64,000 bases of DNA, taken from contig NZ_JADALJ010000001.1 of assembly GCF_014876185.1 (NCBI RefSeq), forward strand, positions 2,523,501 through 2,587,500, in the 5' to 3' direction. Below, piece by piece: positions 50,606 through 60,612 of the stretch. Position 1 is the first letter of the stretch. Each line of letters begins with the position of its first letter. A model generated the notes under the pieces. That model was not told the origin of the DNA, did not search any database, and saw only the letters and a program-made list of their open reading frames with translations. The stretch comes from Rufibacter sp. LB8 (lineage in GTDB: Bacteria > Bacteroidota > Bacteroidia > Cytophagales > Hymenobacteraceae). The translations under genes and the position numbers were made by a program.

Positions 50606-52717
50606 TTAGAACAAGTATCGTTCAGGCTCCTTTATCTCCACTTTCTTATTTGTAGTCGCAAACTCAAGCTCTCTCACAGCAGTACCAACAAAAATTTGAA
50701 GTTGCCCTGAGAATTTATTCTCAATGTGCAAAAGAACTTCATTCAATCCCTCTAAATACTTTTTATCACCTTCCTCTTTGGCAGGGCTATCTATTACTAA
50801 AAAGCGGGGATGTCTCCCAAAGTTAAACTCAACGTCCAGTTGAATCAAACTTAGATAAAAAGCCATCTTAACTCTAAGCTTTTCGCCTTCAACAATATCT
50901 TTAAATTGGACAGCAGCACCATGCTGTGTGTATACAAGCCTAAAAGCATCGTCAATCTCAATATCTGTGAAATTAAGAAGACCCAGGCTATGTAGCTCAT
51001 TAAGCATGAGCGACTTAAGCCTATCCAAGATGTTTAAGCTTCGTTTTCTTCGTTCAACTGTTAATTCACCCAAAGCCCAATCAAGCAATTTGATACGGGA
51101 GGCATTATTCTGGGCTTCATCTTTATTGGAAGTGGTTTTAATATCAAGGTTCTTTAATCTATACTGCAACTCCCCTTTCTTCTCAACAAGTTTTTCATAT
51201 TGATTATTTGAGGTAGACATCGAGTTTCTGAGATTATCAATCTGTGACTCGAGTTCTGACATAGTAGACTTTACTACAGTATCATTCTTTAATATTGTTG
51301 CCTCTTTTGAATACCTATCAATTTTATTCCTGATTTGAACAGATTCAGCTTTAACAGTAGTTATACCTCCTTCAATTGATTCTATCAACTTAGAAAGCTT
51401 CTCGGCTTCTTCTTGCATGCTTCTGACCTTTTCATCATAAGCTACAGTATCAATATCATGTTTATGAACAGGCTCACTGCACAACATACAAGCATGTGTC
51501 TCTTTCTCCTGCGCTTTCTTTTCCTTTGTTATGGAGTGGTCGCAGTGTGGACATGATGTAATGTCGAGGTTGGTAAAAAATATTCCTAAGTCTAAATACT
51601 CTTTTATATCAGTTATCTTTCGCCTTAACCCAAAAACTTCATTGGTATACTTCTTAACGTCTCGATTCAGACTATTTTCCTTTTCTACCAAAAAATTGGC
51701 TTCCTCTGAAAGCTTGGCAATCTCCCTTTGGTAAGCGTTTACTTTTTGTTGCTCCCCTAAGGCTTGCTCTGAGGTGGCAGAATAAGCTTTTAGTAAAGCT
51801 TCCAATTTACTTGTTATCTTCTCGTTTTGTAGATTTTGTATCTGCACATTGACTTCAGCAAGTTCTTTCGTAAGCTTTTCTACAGAGTCATTGTTCAATG
51901 TATCCTGAGCAGTTGTTACATCGCCTAACTTTGCTGACTTAAATAATAACAAATCCCTTTTTACTTTAAGCTTGTTTATAGGAGAGGTAAGCTCCAAGCC
52001 AAGTAACATTTGAAAGACAAGCTCATTTTGGCTTGCCATTGCCAGAGTATTGGAATCAGCAGATTCCAGATATATTGTTTTATAGTAAGTTTTCCAACTT
52101 GCTCCCGCTTCATGTAATTCATTGATTTCTTTTCTTGAATCCTTTTGAGTCCATTTAAGTGAATAAAAGGAGAACTGGCCAAAAAAGAATTTTTGCATGT
52201 ACTCTTCATATGATGTGAAAGAGTTGCCTTCGTACAAGAGGTGGTGGTCTGCTTCTACACCTTTCTCAATAGCATTGATTGTAGTGCTAAAAACTTGCGC
52301 ACGGTTCAATCTCCCATCACCCATATTTAAAGATGTGGAGAAGGTGTTTTCCCCTACCTTGAACTCAAGTTGAATCGTCTCAAACCATGCCTTCACTTGT
52401 GGTTTTAGGCTTTCGCTACTCCCCGTTAATGCAAATTTTATTACTTTAAATAAGGTTGACTTCCCTTTAAGATTATCAGCTATCCAAAGATTAACCCCCG
52501 AGAATAATTCTTTTTCATAGCGAAACCGTTCTCCTGCATGCTTCTTAACTCCTGAAAATAAGATTTTTGTAAGTTGCAGCCTTTTACCAGTCGAGATAGG
52601 GGAATCCTTTTCATATCCTCCTTCTATTGTAAGCAGGCTGTCAATTTCTTGTTCACTTAGGTTATCGCTAAATTCTTTTAATGCTTTTGTTCGGAACTGC
52701 TTAAAATTAAAGCTCAT
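50606..52717 (-). CDS. SMC/Rad50-like ATPase with zinc-hook-type cysteines
   Basis: 703 residues. The Walker A-like loop 'IADNLKGKSTLFKVIKFAL' lies at about 80-95 (Lys86, Ser87). A long coiled-coil region (about 270-570) is interrupted near 395-425 by two C-x2-C pairs ('SCPHCDHS', 'ACMLCSEP'), like the zinc hook of Rad50. The C-terminal part has 'RFLVIDSPAKEEGD', a Walker B with the DSP variant found in several defence-linked SMC-like proteins. Such ATPases sense or bind DNA ends and switch on a partner effector. The gene overlaps the upstream gene by four bases (ATGA). Confidence 0.75.
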   Translation of the reverse strand: MSFNFKQFRTKALKEFSDNLSEQEIDSLLTIEGGYEKDSPISTGKRLQLTKILFSGVKKHAGERFRYEKELFSGVNLWIADNLKGKSTLFKVIKFALTGSSESLKPQVKAWFETIQLEFKVGENTFSTSLNMGDGRLNRAQVFSTTINAIEKGVEADHHLLYEGNSFTSYEEYMQKFFFGQFSFYSLKWTQKDSRKEINELHEAGASWKTYYKTIYLESADSNTLAMASQNELVFQMLLGLELTSPINKLKVKRDLLLFKSAKLGDVTTAQDTLNNDSVEKLTKELAEVNVQIQNLQNEKITSKLEALLKAYSATSEQALGEQQKVNAYQREIAKLSEEANFLVEKENSLNRDVKKYTNEVFGLRRKITDIKEYLDLGIFFTNLDITSCPHCDHSITKEKKAQEKETHACMLCSEPVHKHDIDTVAYDEKVRSMQEEAEKLSKLIESIEGGITTVKAESVQIRNKIDRYSKEATILKNDTVVKSTMSELESQIDNLRNSMSTSNNQYEKLVEKKGELQYRLKNLDIKTTSNKDEAQNNASRIKLLDWALGELTVERRKRSLNILDRLKSLMLNELHSLGLLNFTDIEIDDAFRLVYTQHGAAVQFKDIVEGEKLRVKMAFYLSLIQLDVEFNFGRHPRFLVIDSPAKEEGDKKYLEGLNEVLLHIENKFSGQLQIFVGTAVRELEFATTNKKVEIKEPERYLF

Positions 52718-53409
52718 AGTTTCTCACCATAAAAGTCCTGATACATTTCTTTTACCTTTTCGGTTATTTCTGAGATATAGGTTTTGTATAGTGTATTTTT
52801 ATATTCTTCGACTTTGTACTGTGATATTTTTAATTCTGACCCTGTAACCTCTCCAAAGAATCTTTTCAAAAGGGTACATCTATCAAAATACCATTGAATT
52901 GATGGCATTTGTGAAAGGCTTTTTTCTATTCTATCTATGGCAAGGTCAGATACGTAATAAACTTTATTAGCTACTCTGCCATCAATTCTCTTTTGGCTTT
53001 CAAAATCAATAAAACCTATGCTCTTCAAGAAAGCAACAATGTTGTCAATATCTTCATAAGCTCCGTAGAAGAAGCGTTCCATTTCTACCCTTCTTATAAT
53101 TGGCTCATTATTGCTAAAAATCATCTTTACAATACCCTTTACTTCTGCTTTGTCTATACAAGGGTCATTTTCAGCCAGCACAAGAAGCTCATACGCTAAA
53201 TAATCAGGATTTCTGATTAAGAAATCTAATGCCTGAATTTTAACTTCAGACTTGAAAGCTTTTGTATATCCCTTCTTTTTATCAGTAGGGATATCTTCAG
53301 CAAAAAAGTAAAGTATAAGCAGAACTCTGAATCTATCCTTATAGAAACGTATTGCGACATCCTCTAAATCATTAGAGGTTATGGCAGTGAATCCTTTAGG
53401 TTCTACCAT
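52714..53409 (-). CDS. Predicted middle component of an ABC-3C-like system
   Basis: 231 residues, mostly helical, with a winged-helix-like section ('GIVKMIFSNNEPIIRRVEM', 'IVAFLKSIGFIDFESQ', 'VYYVSDLAIDRIE'). It is the first gene of the operon and overlaps the ATPase start by four bases, so translation is coupled. Small accessory 'middle component' proteins of this size precede the ATPase in ABC three-component systems, which is the basis for the call. I cannot match it to a named family. It is 169 bases downstream of hsdR, on the same strand. Confidence 0.6.
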   Translation of the reverse strand: MVEPKGFTAITSNDLEDVAIRFYKDRFRVLLILYFFAEDIPTDKKKGYTKAFKSEVKIQALDFLIRNPDYLAYELLVLAENDPCIDKAEVKGIVKMIFSNNEPIIRRVEMERFFYGAYEDIDNIVAFLKSIGFIDFESQKRIDGRVANKVYYVSDLAIDRIEKSLSQMPSIQWYFDRCTLLKRFFGEVTGSELKISQYKVEEYKNTLYKTYISEITEKVKEMYQDFYGEKL

Positions 53410-53578
53410 TTTTACAGTAATAATATTAATTTTATGTAGTTCACAATCTACCTCAGTTAATGTATAGCAATCATTTAAGGATAGGCAAATTGCTTAGTTA
53501 TTTACTACACAGCAATTGACAAATCAAATCAAAAGCTAATTAGGATTTTGTAAGAAGATTTAACCTTGCAGCATAAAT

Positions 53579-56554
53579 CTACTCATTCATCTTCTTATAA
53601 ACCTTCTTCAGCATCCAGTTCTTCACAAGTTGAGAAAACTCGTCATTGTCCATAATCTTGGTGAAGATGTCCTGGTTAAGCTCCATGCGCTGGATTACTT
53701 TGGTCAGGAACCTGTCCTCGAAGCCGAACTTGAAGTTCTCCATGGAATTACTCTTCGCTTGAAGAGATAGGTCTTCATCCAGCATCAACTCAGCCTCTAT
53801 CTGGTCAAAGAACAGCTTATCTGCCTCGGTGAACTCCGTGCCGAAGCGGTCATTCAGCACCTTGATGATTTCGGACAGTTGCGCCTGCTCTTCCTTGCCG
53901 CCTCGCATACCCGCCTGCGTGGTACCCTCCAAACCGTACTCGCCCTGGTCTTCAAGAACGATGTTGCCTTCGCTGATTTTCTGGATGCGGTAGTATTCAA
54001 GAGCTACCTCGTCATCCAGATGGATACTGCCCCCGCCCGTGTTCTTGGGAAGCTTGTTATACAACAACCTACCGTACGCAAACAGCTTCTCCATCTCAAG
54101 GTCACTAAAGGGCATAATCTGCGAAAGGAAGGAATACAGCCTGATGTAAGTGATAAGCGTGTGCTTGAAATCGTCTTTCTCTTCGTCCGTGGGCAGGCAC
54201 TTAAACCGCTGCACCCCAGGGTCTATGGCTGCATCCAGCTTCTTCTGCACCTTGGCGTTCACCCTGTCGGTTGACTTGAAATAGACCTCGCAGAAAGCGT
54301 CCACCTCTGACTTCCAGATAATCTGCGCTGACTCTATCTTGTATTTAAGGTCAGATAGTAGATTCGGGTCGGTGGGCGTGTCCACCGTGGTCAGTTCGTA
54401 GTAGGGCTGGAACGAATTCAGGATGTCTTCCTGCTCGTTTGCGAAGTCCAGAACGAAAGTGTCTTCCTTTCCCTTGGCGGTTCTGTTCAACCTGGAAAGG
54501 GTCTGCACTGCCTTCACGCCTGACAGCTTCTTGTCCACGTACATGGTGTGCAGCAGCGGTTGGTCAAAGCCTGTCTGGTACTTGTCTGCCACCAACAGCA
54601 ACTGGTAGCTGTCAGAATCGAACTTCTCGGGCAGTTCCTTTTCCTTAAAACCGTTCAACTGCTCTTCGGTCAGCTCGCTGCCACCATCCAACACCTTTCC
54701 AGAGAACGCCACCAGTGCTTTTATGTCGGTGTAGCCTTTCTCCTTGATGTAGCGTTTGAATTCCATGTAATAGCGCACCGCATGCAGGCGGGAGCCAGTC
54801 ACCACCATGGCCTTGGCCTTACCGCCTATCTTCTTGGAGACCACCTGGCGGAAATGCTCTATCATTATCTCAGTCTTCTGCGCCAGGTTGTGCGGGTGCA
54901 GCGACACGTACTTGCCGATGGCCTTGTTCGCCTTCTTCTTGTTCAGGGCGGGGTCGTCCTCAATGGCCTTGGTAAGCTGGAAGAAGGTTTTGTAGGTCGT
55001 GTAGCTTTTCAGAACGTCATGGATGAAACCTTCTTGAATAGCCTGTCGCATGGAGTAAAGGTGGAACGGGCGTGGCTTACCATCGGCACCCATCTGCCCG
55101 AAGACGTTCAGGGTTTTCTCCTTTGGCGTGGCGGTGAAGGCGAAGAAGCTTAAGTTTGGCTGCTTGCCACGGGCGAGCATGGACTTCCTAATTTCGTCCT
55201 CGGCATCATTATCTTCATCCGTCTGGGCTTCGTTTTTCTCGGCCTCTTCCAGTGACTTGGCCGCCAGTATCTCTTTTATTTTCTTGGAAGACTCACCATG
55301 AGCGGAACTGTGCGCCTCGTCCTGAATCACGGCATAGCTTCTGGCGGGCAGTTCCTTCACCTTGTCCAGTATGAAAGGGAACTTCTGAAGGGTAGTGATG
55401 ATGATGTTGGAGCCAGCGTTGAGCGCCTTGGCAAGCTGCTCTGAGTCTTTGTCTATTTTCTGCACCACGCCCTGCTTGTGGTCAAACTGGAAGATGGTGT
55501 TCTGCAACTGCTGGTCAAGCACCTTGCGGTCTGTAATCACAATTACAGAATCGAATACCCTTTTGTCATGAGTATCATGAAGGCTGGAAAGCCTGTAGGC
55601 GAGCCATGCGATGCTGTTACTCTTACCTGAGCCAGCCGAATGCTGTATCAGGTAGTTCTTTCCAGCACCGTTCGTGCGGGCGTCTCTGGCTACCCCACGC
55701 ACCACGTCCAACTGGTGGTAGCGGGGGAAGATGATGGTCTCTTTCTTGAATTTCTTGCCGTTGCTCTCATACTCGCTCACCTGCAAATGGACGAACTTGC
55801 CCAGGATGTCCATCCAACTGTCTTTCTGCCACACCTGCTCCCATAGGTAAGATGTCTTGTAGCCATATTCGTTGGTGGGGTTGCCAGCACCGTGCTTATA
55901 ACCAAGGTTGAACGGCAGGAATTTTGTCTCCTTGTGGTCAAGCTTCGTGGTCATGAACACCTCGTCCTTGTCCACGGCAAAATGCACCAACGCCCGTTTC
56001 TTGCCCTGAAACAGTAGCTCCTTGGGGTCACGGTCATACATGTACTGCTTCTTGGCATCCTCAACCGTCTGGTTGGTGAACTGGTTCTTCAGCTCTGCGG
56101 TAGCCACGGGAAGGCCGTTCACACTAAGCACCAGGTCAAGTGAGTTCTCGTTCACCTTACTGTACTTCACCTGCCGTGTGACGGTGAGTTGGTTCAAGTC
56201 ATACAGCGTCTCGGCTTCTGGGTTCAATCCGCTCTCTGGTTTGAAGTAGGCCAGCCTGAACTTAACCCCGTAGTCGGTGATGCCGTTGCGTAGCACGTCC
56301 AGCGTACCTCTTAGCTCTAACTCCTTATTGAGCCTGTTGAGCAGCTTCTTCTCTATCTCCGCACCATGTATTTGGCTCAGGTTATCCCAAGCTTTGGGTT
56401 GCGTGGATTGCAGGAAAGAGAATACCACCGTCTCGTCAAGAGCCAGGTCTTTGTTGAAGTCATGCCTTTCGCCTTTGGAGTAGCCGCCCTGGTCAATCAG
56501 GTAGTCTTCTATGGCCTCTTCAAAGGTCTGCTCGGTATGGATGCCTGTTGCCAT
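53579..56554 (-). CDS. hsdR: Type I restriction enzyme HsdR (motor/nuclease subunit)
   Basis: 991 residues. The N-terminal nuclease region contains 'LVLSVNGLPVATAELKNQ', the E-x-K of the PD-(D/E)xK fold. The motor has Walker A 'SAGSGKSNSIAWLAY', motif Ia 'VVITDRKVLDQQLQ', motif II 'VIQDEAHSS' and 'FTATPKE' (motif III). Later helicase motifs are 'LVADKYQTGFDQPLL' and 'TLSRLNRT'. HsdR translocates unmodified DNA and cuts far from the recognition site. It is four bases downstream of hsdS. All expected motifs are visible, so it is probably functional. Confidence 0.93.
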   Translation of the reverse strand: MATGIHTEQTFEEAIEDYLIDQGGYSKGERHDFNKDLALDETVVFSFLQSTQPKAWDNLSQIHGAEIEKKLLNRLNKELELRGTLDVLRNGITDYGVKFRLAYFKPESGLNPEAETLYDLNQLTVTRQVKYSKVNENSLDLVLSVNGLPVATAELKNQFTNQTVEDAKKQYMYDRDPKELLFQGKKRALVHFAVDKDEVFMTTKLDHKETKFLPFNLGYKHGAGNPTNEYGYKTSYLWEQVWQKDSWMDILGKFVHLQVSEYESNGKKFKKETIIFPRYHQLDVVRGVARDARTNGAGKNYLIQHSAGSGKSNSIAWLAYRLSSLHDTHDKRVFDSVIVITDRKVLDQQLQNTIFQFDHKQGVVQKIDKDSEQLAKALNAGSNIIITTLQKFPFILDKVKELPARSYAVIQDEAHSSAHGESSKKIKEILAAKSLEEAEKNEAQTDEDNDAEDEIRKSMLARGKQPNLSFFAFTATPKEKTLNVFGQMGADGKPRPFHLYSMRQAIQEGFIHDVLKSYTTYKTFFQLTKAIEDDPALNKKKANKAIGKYVSLHPHNLAQKTEIMIEHFRQVVSKKIGGKAKAMVVTGSRLHAVRYYMEFKRYIKEKGYTDIKALVAFSGKVLDGGSELTEEQLNGFKEKELPEKFDSDSYQLLLVADKYQTGFDQPLLHTMYVDKKLSGVKAVQTLSRLNRTAKGKEDTFVLDFANEQEDILNSFQPYYELTTVDTPTDPNLLSDLKYKIESAQIIWKSEVDAFCEVYFKSTDRVNAKVQKKLDAAIDPGVQRFKCLPTDEEKDDFKHTLITYIRLYSFLSQIMPFSDLEMEKLFAYGRLLYNKLPKNTGGGSIHLDDEVALEYYRIQKISEGNIVLEDQGEYGLEGTTQAGMRGGKEEQAQLSEIIKVLNDRFGTEFTEADKLFFDQIEAELMLDEDLSLQAKSNSMENFKFGFEDRFLTKVIQRMELNQDIFTKIMDNDEFSQLVKNWMLKKVYKKMNE

Positions 56555-56558
56555 GGGT

Positions 56559-57926
56559 CTATGCTAATTCAAGCTGCTGTAAGTTGATTGGTTCTGGTTG
56601 GTAGTCACGCACGTCTATCTTACCCGTTACCGCCTCAGAAACCAATGCTGTACGATATTCTTTGAGTAGTGAAATCTCTTTAACAAAGCTATTCTTCAAG
56701 TTCTCTATTCTCGTGCACTCTCTTTGAACAGCCTTTGAAATTTCAATTTGTTCGTTCAAAGGAGGTAAACAAATAGAAAAATTATGAATAGATACTGGCG
56801 AGATATTAGGCTGCTGTCCAGTGCTATCTATACTTGCCTCAAACATTTTAAAGAAATAATCAGATAAGGTATAGTAGTAAAGGAATTCCTGTGAAGTAGT
56901 TTCATCAGCCCTTAAAATTGCATTGCGCTGATTAAGCAAAACTTTAGCATCCTCTTCAATCACTACCCTTGCTGATTTGATTCCTGTTGAAATTATAGGT
57001 CGAGTTAAAGCGAATAATATATCGCCATTTTCAACTCTAAACCTAAGGAAGCTTTGGGCATAATCATCAGATATGAATTCTATATCATCCCAATCAATTC
57101 TATCATGCTGGATATTGGTAATCTTTATTACTTTAAAATTTCCATTTTTCAAGAACTCACCACTATCAAAAGCTGCACCGCTAATCAATTTAGAAATATG
57201 CTTTAACTTCTTCACCTTCCAATGCGCTGGCAATATACCCAACCATTCAATGCCACTATCTTCCATGTGGGTATCAAGGCATAAGCCTTTTGTGACCGCC
57301 TCGTTTATGAACGCTGTTTTTTCCTCTTCCAGCAAAGCAATCATTTGCTTCTTCTTCTTTATTAGAGCATCAATATTGGCAGTCTTTGTGTTTAAAAAAT
57401 TGACAATAGCATTCTGTTCTTTTAAAGGAGGTTCAACTACTTTGAAAGATTTTAATGATTCCGTTGATAGTTCTTTGAATGTAGTTCCTGACCCAAGTGA
57501 AATTAACTCTTCTTTTCCTGAGAATAACTGATAGTACAGAAACAGGGAATTGAAATTATTATTCGTAATAATTGATTTACATCCTTGATTCGTACAAAGC
57601 TCTGTTCCAGCAAGGGCTAAATTACCAATTGGCGCTCTTGTTGTTAAGACAACAGAACCCTCAGGAACCAAGGTAGTGCCACAACTATCCAACCCTTCTG
57701 ATGTTATTTTTCTTTCAGATGAATTGACATAATTATCTTTCAACCGACTTAAATCTGAAGGGGTAACCCAAACAATATTCCCATCCCAAAAATTCGGACT
57801 GCCACTACTTGGAGTAGACCCATTTACTATTACACCAGCAAACCTCAGTTTCTTTGGGTTCCAATGTTTGGGAACTTCTCCTACCCAATCTATACCAGAA
57901 TCCTTATAGCTTTCGTATTTCTTCAT
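56559..57926 (-). CDS. hsdS: Type I specificity subunit HsdS
   Basis: 455 residues with two target-recognition domains in a duplicated layout. Each repeat starts with a near-identical segment ('KDSGIDWVGEVPKHWNPKKLR' near 7-27 and 'EDSGIEWLGILPAHWKVKKLK' near 220-240), and each half ends with 'LPPLNEQ'/'PPLKEQ' and a coiled-coil helix. The two halves set the bipartite recognition sequence, which cannot be read from the protein. The GTG at 57929 and ATG at 57926 are adjacent; ATG is used. It lies 11 bases after hsdM. Confidence 0.92.
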   Translation of the reverse strand: MKKYESYKDSGIDWVGEVPKHWNPKKLRFAGVIVNGSTPSSGSPNFWDGNIVWVTPSDLSRLKDNYVNSSERKITSEGLDSCGTTLVPEGSVVLTTRAPIGNLALAGTELCTNQGCKSIITNNNFNSLFLYYQLFSGKEELISLGSGTTFKELSTESLKSFKVVEPPLKEQNAIVNFLNTKTANIDALIKKKKQMIALLEEEKTAFINEAVTKGLCLDTHMEDSGIEWLGILPAHWKVKKLKHISKLISGAAFDSGEFLKNGNFKVIKITNIQHDRIDWDDIEFISDDYAQSFLRFRVENGDILFALTRPIISTGIKSARVVIEEDAKVLLNQRNAILRADETTSQEFLYYYTLSDYFFKMFEASIDSTGQQPNISPVSIHNFSICLPPLNEQIEISKAVQRECTRIENLKNSFVKEISLLKEYRTALVSEAVTGKIDVRDYQPEPINLQQLELA

Positions 57927-57937
57927 CACCTTATGCT

Positions 57938-59656
57938 TTAAGAAATAAAAGAAGCTACCTCATTGAACACTTCTTCTTCAAGCTTCATGATATCAGCCCG
58001 TATGTCTGCCAGCGAACGTAAAGGCTTATACTGGTAGAAGTACTTGGTGAAGTTGATTTCATACCCAATCTTGGTTTTGCTGTGGTCAATCCAAGCGTCA
58101 GGCACATGCGGTAACACCTCTCGCTTGAAGTATTCTTCAATATCTTCGGTCAACGGCACGTTCTCATTATCACGTAGTGATGCGTCTGCTTTTGGAGTAC
58201 CCTTTTTATCGGTAATCACATTGCCTTTTTCATCACGTATTGGTCTTTCTATGGTGATGCGACTGTACCCGAAGTCTTCGTTGTTGAACACCTTTGAATA
58301 TTCTCCTGGCATGAAGTCACCGTACATCTTGGTGATATTTTCAATCTGCTTAGGGCTTATCTCATTACGCTTATTACCAAGGCTCTTGGACATCTTCTGG
58401 TAGAATGACACAGCGTTCACAAGCTGCACCTTGCCTTTGCGCTCCTTAGGTTTGCGGTTGGTGAGCATCCAGATATAGGTGGAGATACCTGTATTGTAGA
58501 ACAACTGGTCTGGCAGGGCGATGATGGCTTCCAGCATATCGTTCTCTATTATCCATTTCCTGATTTCAGACTCGCCTGAACCAGCGCCACCAGAGAAAAG
58601 CGGAGAGCCGTTGAACACGATGGCAATGCGTGAACCTTCACCGTTCTGCTTCATCTTACTAACCAAGTGTTGCAGAAATAGCAAAGAACCGTCAGAGATT
58701 CGTGGCAGGCCAGCCCCGAAACGGCCACCGAAACCTTTCTTCTGGTGTTCGTCCTTTATCTGCTTCTCGGCCTTTTTCCACTCTACACCGAATGGCGGGT
58801 TGGTCAGGCAGTAGTCGAATTTGTGGTTTTCAAGTCCGTCATTGGACAGTGAGTTACCAAGCTTTATGTTGGTCGGGTTCTGCCCTTTAATGAGCATATC
58901 CGCTCTACAGATGGCATAAGACTCTGGGTTAAGCTCCTGCCCGAACACTTCCAGACGTGCTTTAGGATTTAGTTCTTTCAGGTACTCTTCAGCTACCGAG
59001 AGCATACCGCCCGTACCAGCGCACACATCATAAAGCGTTTTCACGATGCCCTCCTGAGTGAGTATCTGTCTGTCGTTCAGGAACAGTAGGTTTACCATCA
59101 GTCGGATAACTTCACGGGGCGTGAAATGCTCCCCTGCTGTCTCGTTGGATATCTCAGCGAACTTACGGATAAGCTCTTCGAAGATGTAACCCATCTCCAT
59201 GCTGCTGATTTTCTGCGGGTGCAGGTCAATCTCCTGAAACCGCTTTATCACCAAGAACAGCAGGTCAGCCTCTTCCAAACGGTTTATCTGGTCTTCAAAT
59301 TTGAAGTACTCTATAATTTCCCGTGCGCTGTCAGAAAAACCATTAATGTAATTGCGTAGGTTGGCAGCAAGATTATTGGGGTCAGCCACAAGCTTATCAA
59401 AATCATACTTACTACGGTTATGGAAGCTCAAACCTACCTCTGCATTTAGGATTGGGTCAATGTTCTGGATGGAAGATGTCTTGAGTACCTCATATTTTGA
59501 CAGCACGTTAGGCTTGGTCTTCTCCAACACGCAGTCTAATCGTCTTATAATGGTAAGCGGAAGTATCACCTTGCCGTAGTCTGCCTGCTTATAGTCGCCA
59601 CGGAGCAAGTCTGCCACCGACCAGATAAAGTTGGCGTATTCTCTGAAATTTATCAT
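57938..59656 (-). CDS. hsdM: Type I modification methylase HsdM
   Basis: 572 residues. The SAM-binding motif I 'YDVCAGTGGML' (near 210-219) and the catalytic 'TNPPFGVEW' (N286-P-P-F) identify an N6-adenine methylase. The N-terminal 'LRGDYKQADYGKVILPLTIIRRL' is typical of HsdM. It methylates the recognition site and protects the host. It is the first gene of the operon hsdM-hsdS-hsdR. Length is usual. Confidence 0.94.
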   Translation of the reverse strand: MINFREYANFIWSVADLLRGDYKQADYGKVILPLTIIRRLDCVLEKTKPNVLSKYEVLKTSSIQNIDPILNAEVGLSFHNRSKYDFDKLVADPNNLAANLRNYINGFSDSAREIIEYFKFEDQINRLEEADLLFLVIKRFQEIDLHPQKISSMEMGYIFEELIRKFAEISNETAGEHFTPREVIRLMVNLLFLNDRQILTQEGIVKTLYDVCAGTGGMLSVAEEYLKELNPKARLEVFGQELNPESYAICRADMLIKGQNPTNIKLGNSLSNDGLENHKFDYCLTNPPFGVEWKKAEKQIKDEHQKKGFGGRFGAGLPRISDGSLLFLQHLVSKMKQNGEGSRIAIVFNGSPLFSGGAGSGESEIRKWIIENDMLEAIIALPDQLFYNTGISTYIWMLTNRKPKERKGKVQLVNAVSFYQKMSKSLGNKRNEISPKQIENITKMYGDFMPGEYSKVFNNEDFGYSRITIERPIRDEKGNVITDKKGTPKADASLRDNENVPLTEDIEEYFKREVLPHVPDAWIDHSKTKIGYEINFTKYFYQYKPLRSLADIRADIMKLEEEVFNEVASFIS

Positions 59657-60420
59657 TTTATGGGTATTCTTCTAATGGGTGCTTTATTCCACAAGATAAA
59701 ATATAAGGTTTAGATAAATAAGCAGAATTTGAGATATCCTATGAATTGTGAAAGGATGGTAATTACTATTTAATGTAAGGCGTTAATTTTCAGCAACTAC
59801 CTATTCATAGTTTGAAAATTGACCATGGCCTTAGCTTAGAAAAGGATTCTAACGATGATATTCAGGATGTAAATGCTACTTGTAGTCAGTTGTTTTTCAA
59901 CTGTTGCAGGTTGTAGTAGGTGCATGTACACCATCCTACTACACAAAAAACAGCTTTTTTTAAGCTGCTAAGCCACTTTGTAGCATGTAGTAGGTGTAGT
60001 AACTATATTTTAAAGAATTAGAAAAACATATATGCTTACAAGGGTAGGCCATATACTTCTATATTATCTGAAATCATACCTACTACACCTGCAACCTACT
60101 ACATCACAGCAAAAACCTGCTTAACGGCCTCCAAACCATCTTTTTGATGTAGCAGGTTGTAGCAGGTTTAAATATCAACATCCACACCACCTACTACATA
60201 TTCTGCGTCCTGCATTGATAATAAAGAAATTCAATCCACTCATTCTTGCCATAAAATCTATTTCACACCTCATAATCAAATACTTACATAAAATTCTTTA
60301 ACCTTTTTATCACCCAGCACTCATTTTCATCATCAGTTTTCAAACTATTTTATCTTTTGAAGTAGAATATGCACAAGAGAGTAGTTTCTCTTTAATATAT
60401 AAATAAAAACATATATAAAA
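59657..60420. repeat. Intergenic region with iteron-like GTAGTAGGT repeats
   Basis: About 760 AT-rich bases without a gene. A GTAG(T/C)AGGT unit recurs: forward at about 59903-59921, 59979-60001 and 60145-60169; reverse at 59935-59943, 60077-60105 and 60187-60198. Two form inverted pairs (59912-59943; 60090-60105 with 60145-60160). It lies just upstream of the replication genes and could be their control region or replication origin. The hsdM promoter should also be here. Confidence 0.55.
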
Positions 60421-60612
60421 ATGGAAAAGTGTAATAAAATACAAAATCATTCTGATAGAAGGTACTTCACATTAAAGATGAATAGGTCAACCTACCATGA
60501 TTTCGAGCGCCTCCGCACGGAGCTTGGCGAGCATCAGAATAGGATAGTGACGAAAGTGGACATGCTGGACTTACTGATTGCATCAGCAAAAATCAAAGGC
60601 ATGGATGTATGA
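60421..60612 (+). CDS. RHH-like small protein upstream of the primase
   Basis: 63 residues: 'RYFTLKMNRSTYHDFERLRT' then 'IVTKVDMLDLLIASAKIKG'. The strand followed by two helices is compatible with a ribbon-helix-helix protein, which would suit a copy-number or replication regulator binding the repeats upstream. Its stop overlaps the primase-like gene start by four bases (ATGA), giving coupled translation. Confidence 0.6.
   Translation: MEKCNKIQNHSDRRYFTLKMNRSTYHDFERLRTELGEHQNRIVTKVDMLDLLIASAKIKGMDV

Noticed and set aside
53879-55153. Long plus-strand frames inside hsdR
   Set aside because: Antisense shadows of a gene with all expected motifs on the minus strand.
59903-60199. CRISPR array
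   Set aside because: Repeat units are short, in both orientations and unevenly spaced, with no unique regular spacers and no cas genes.
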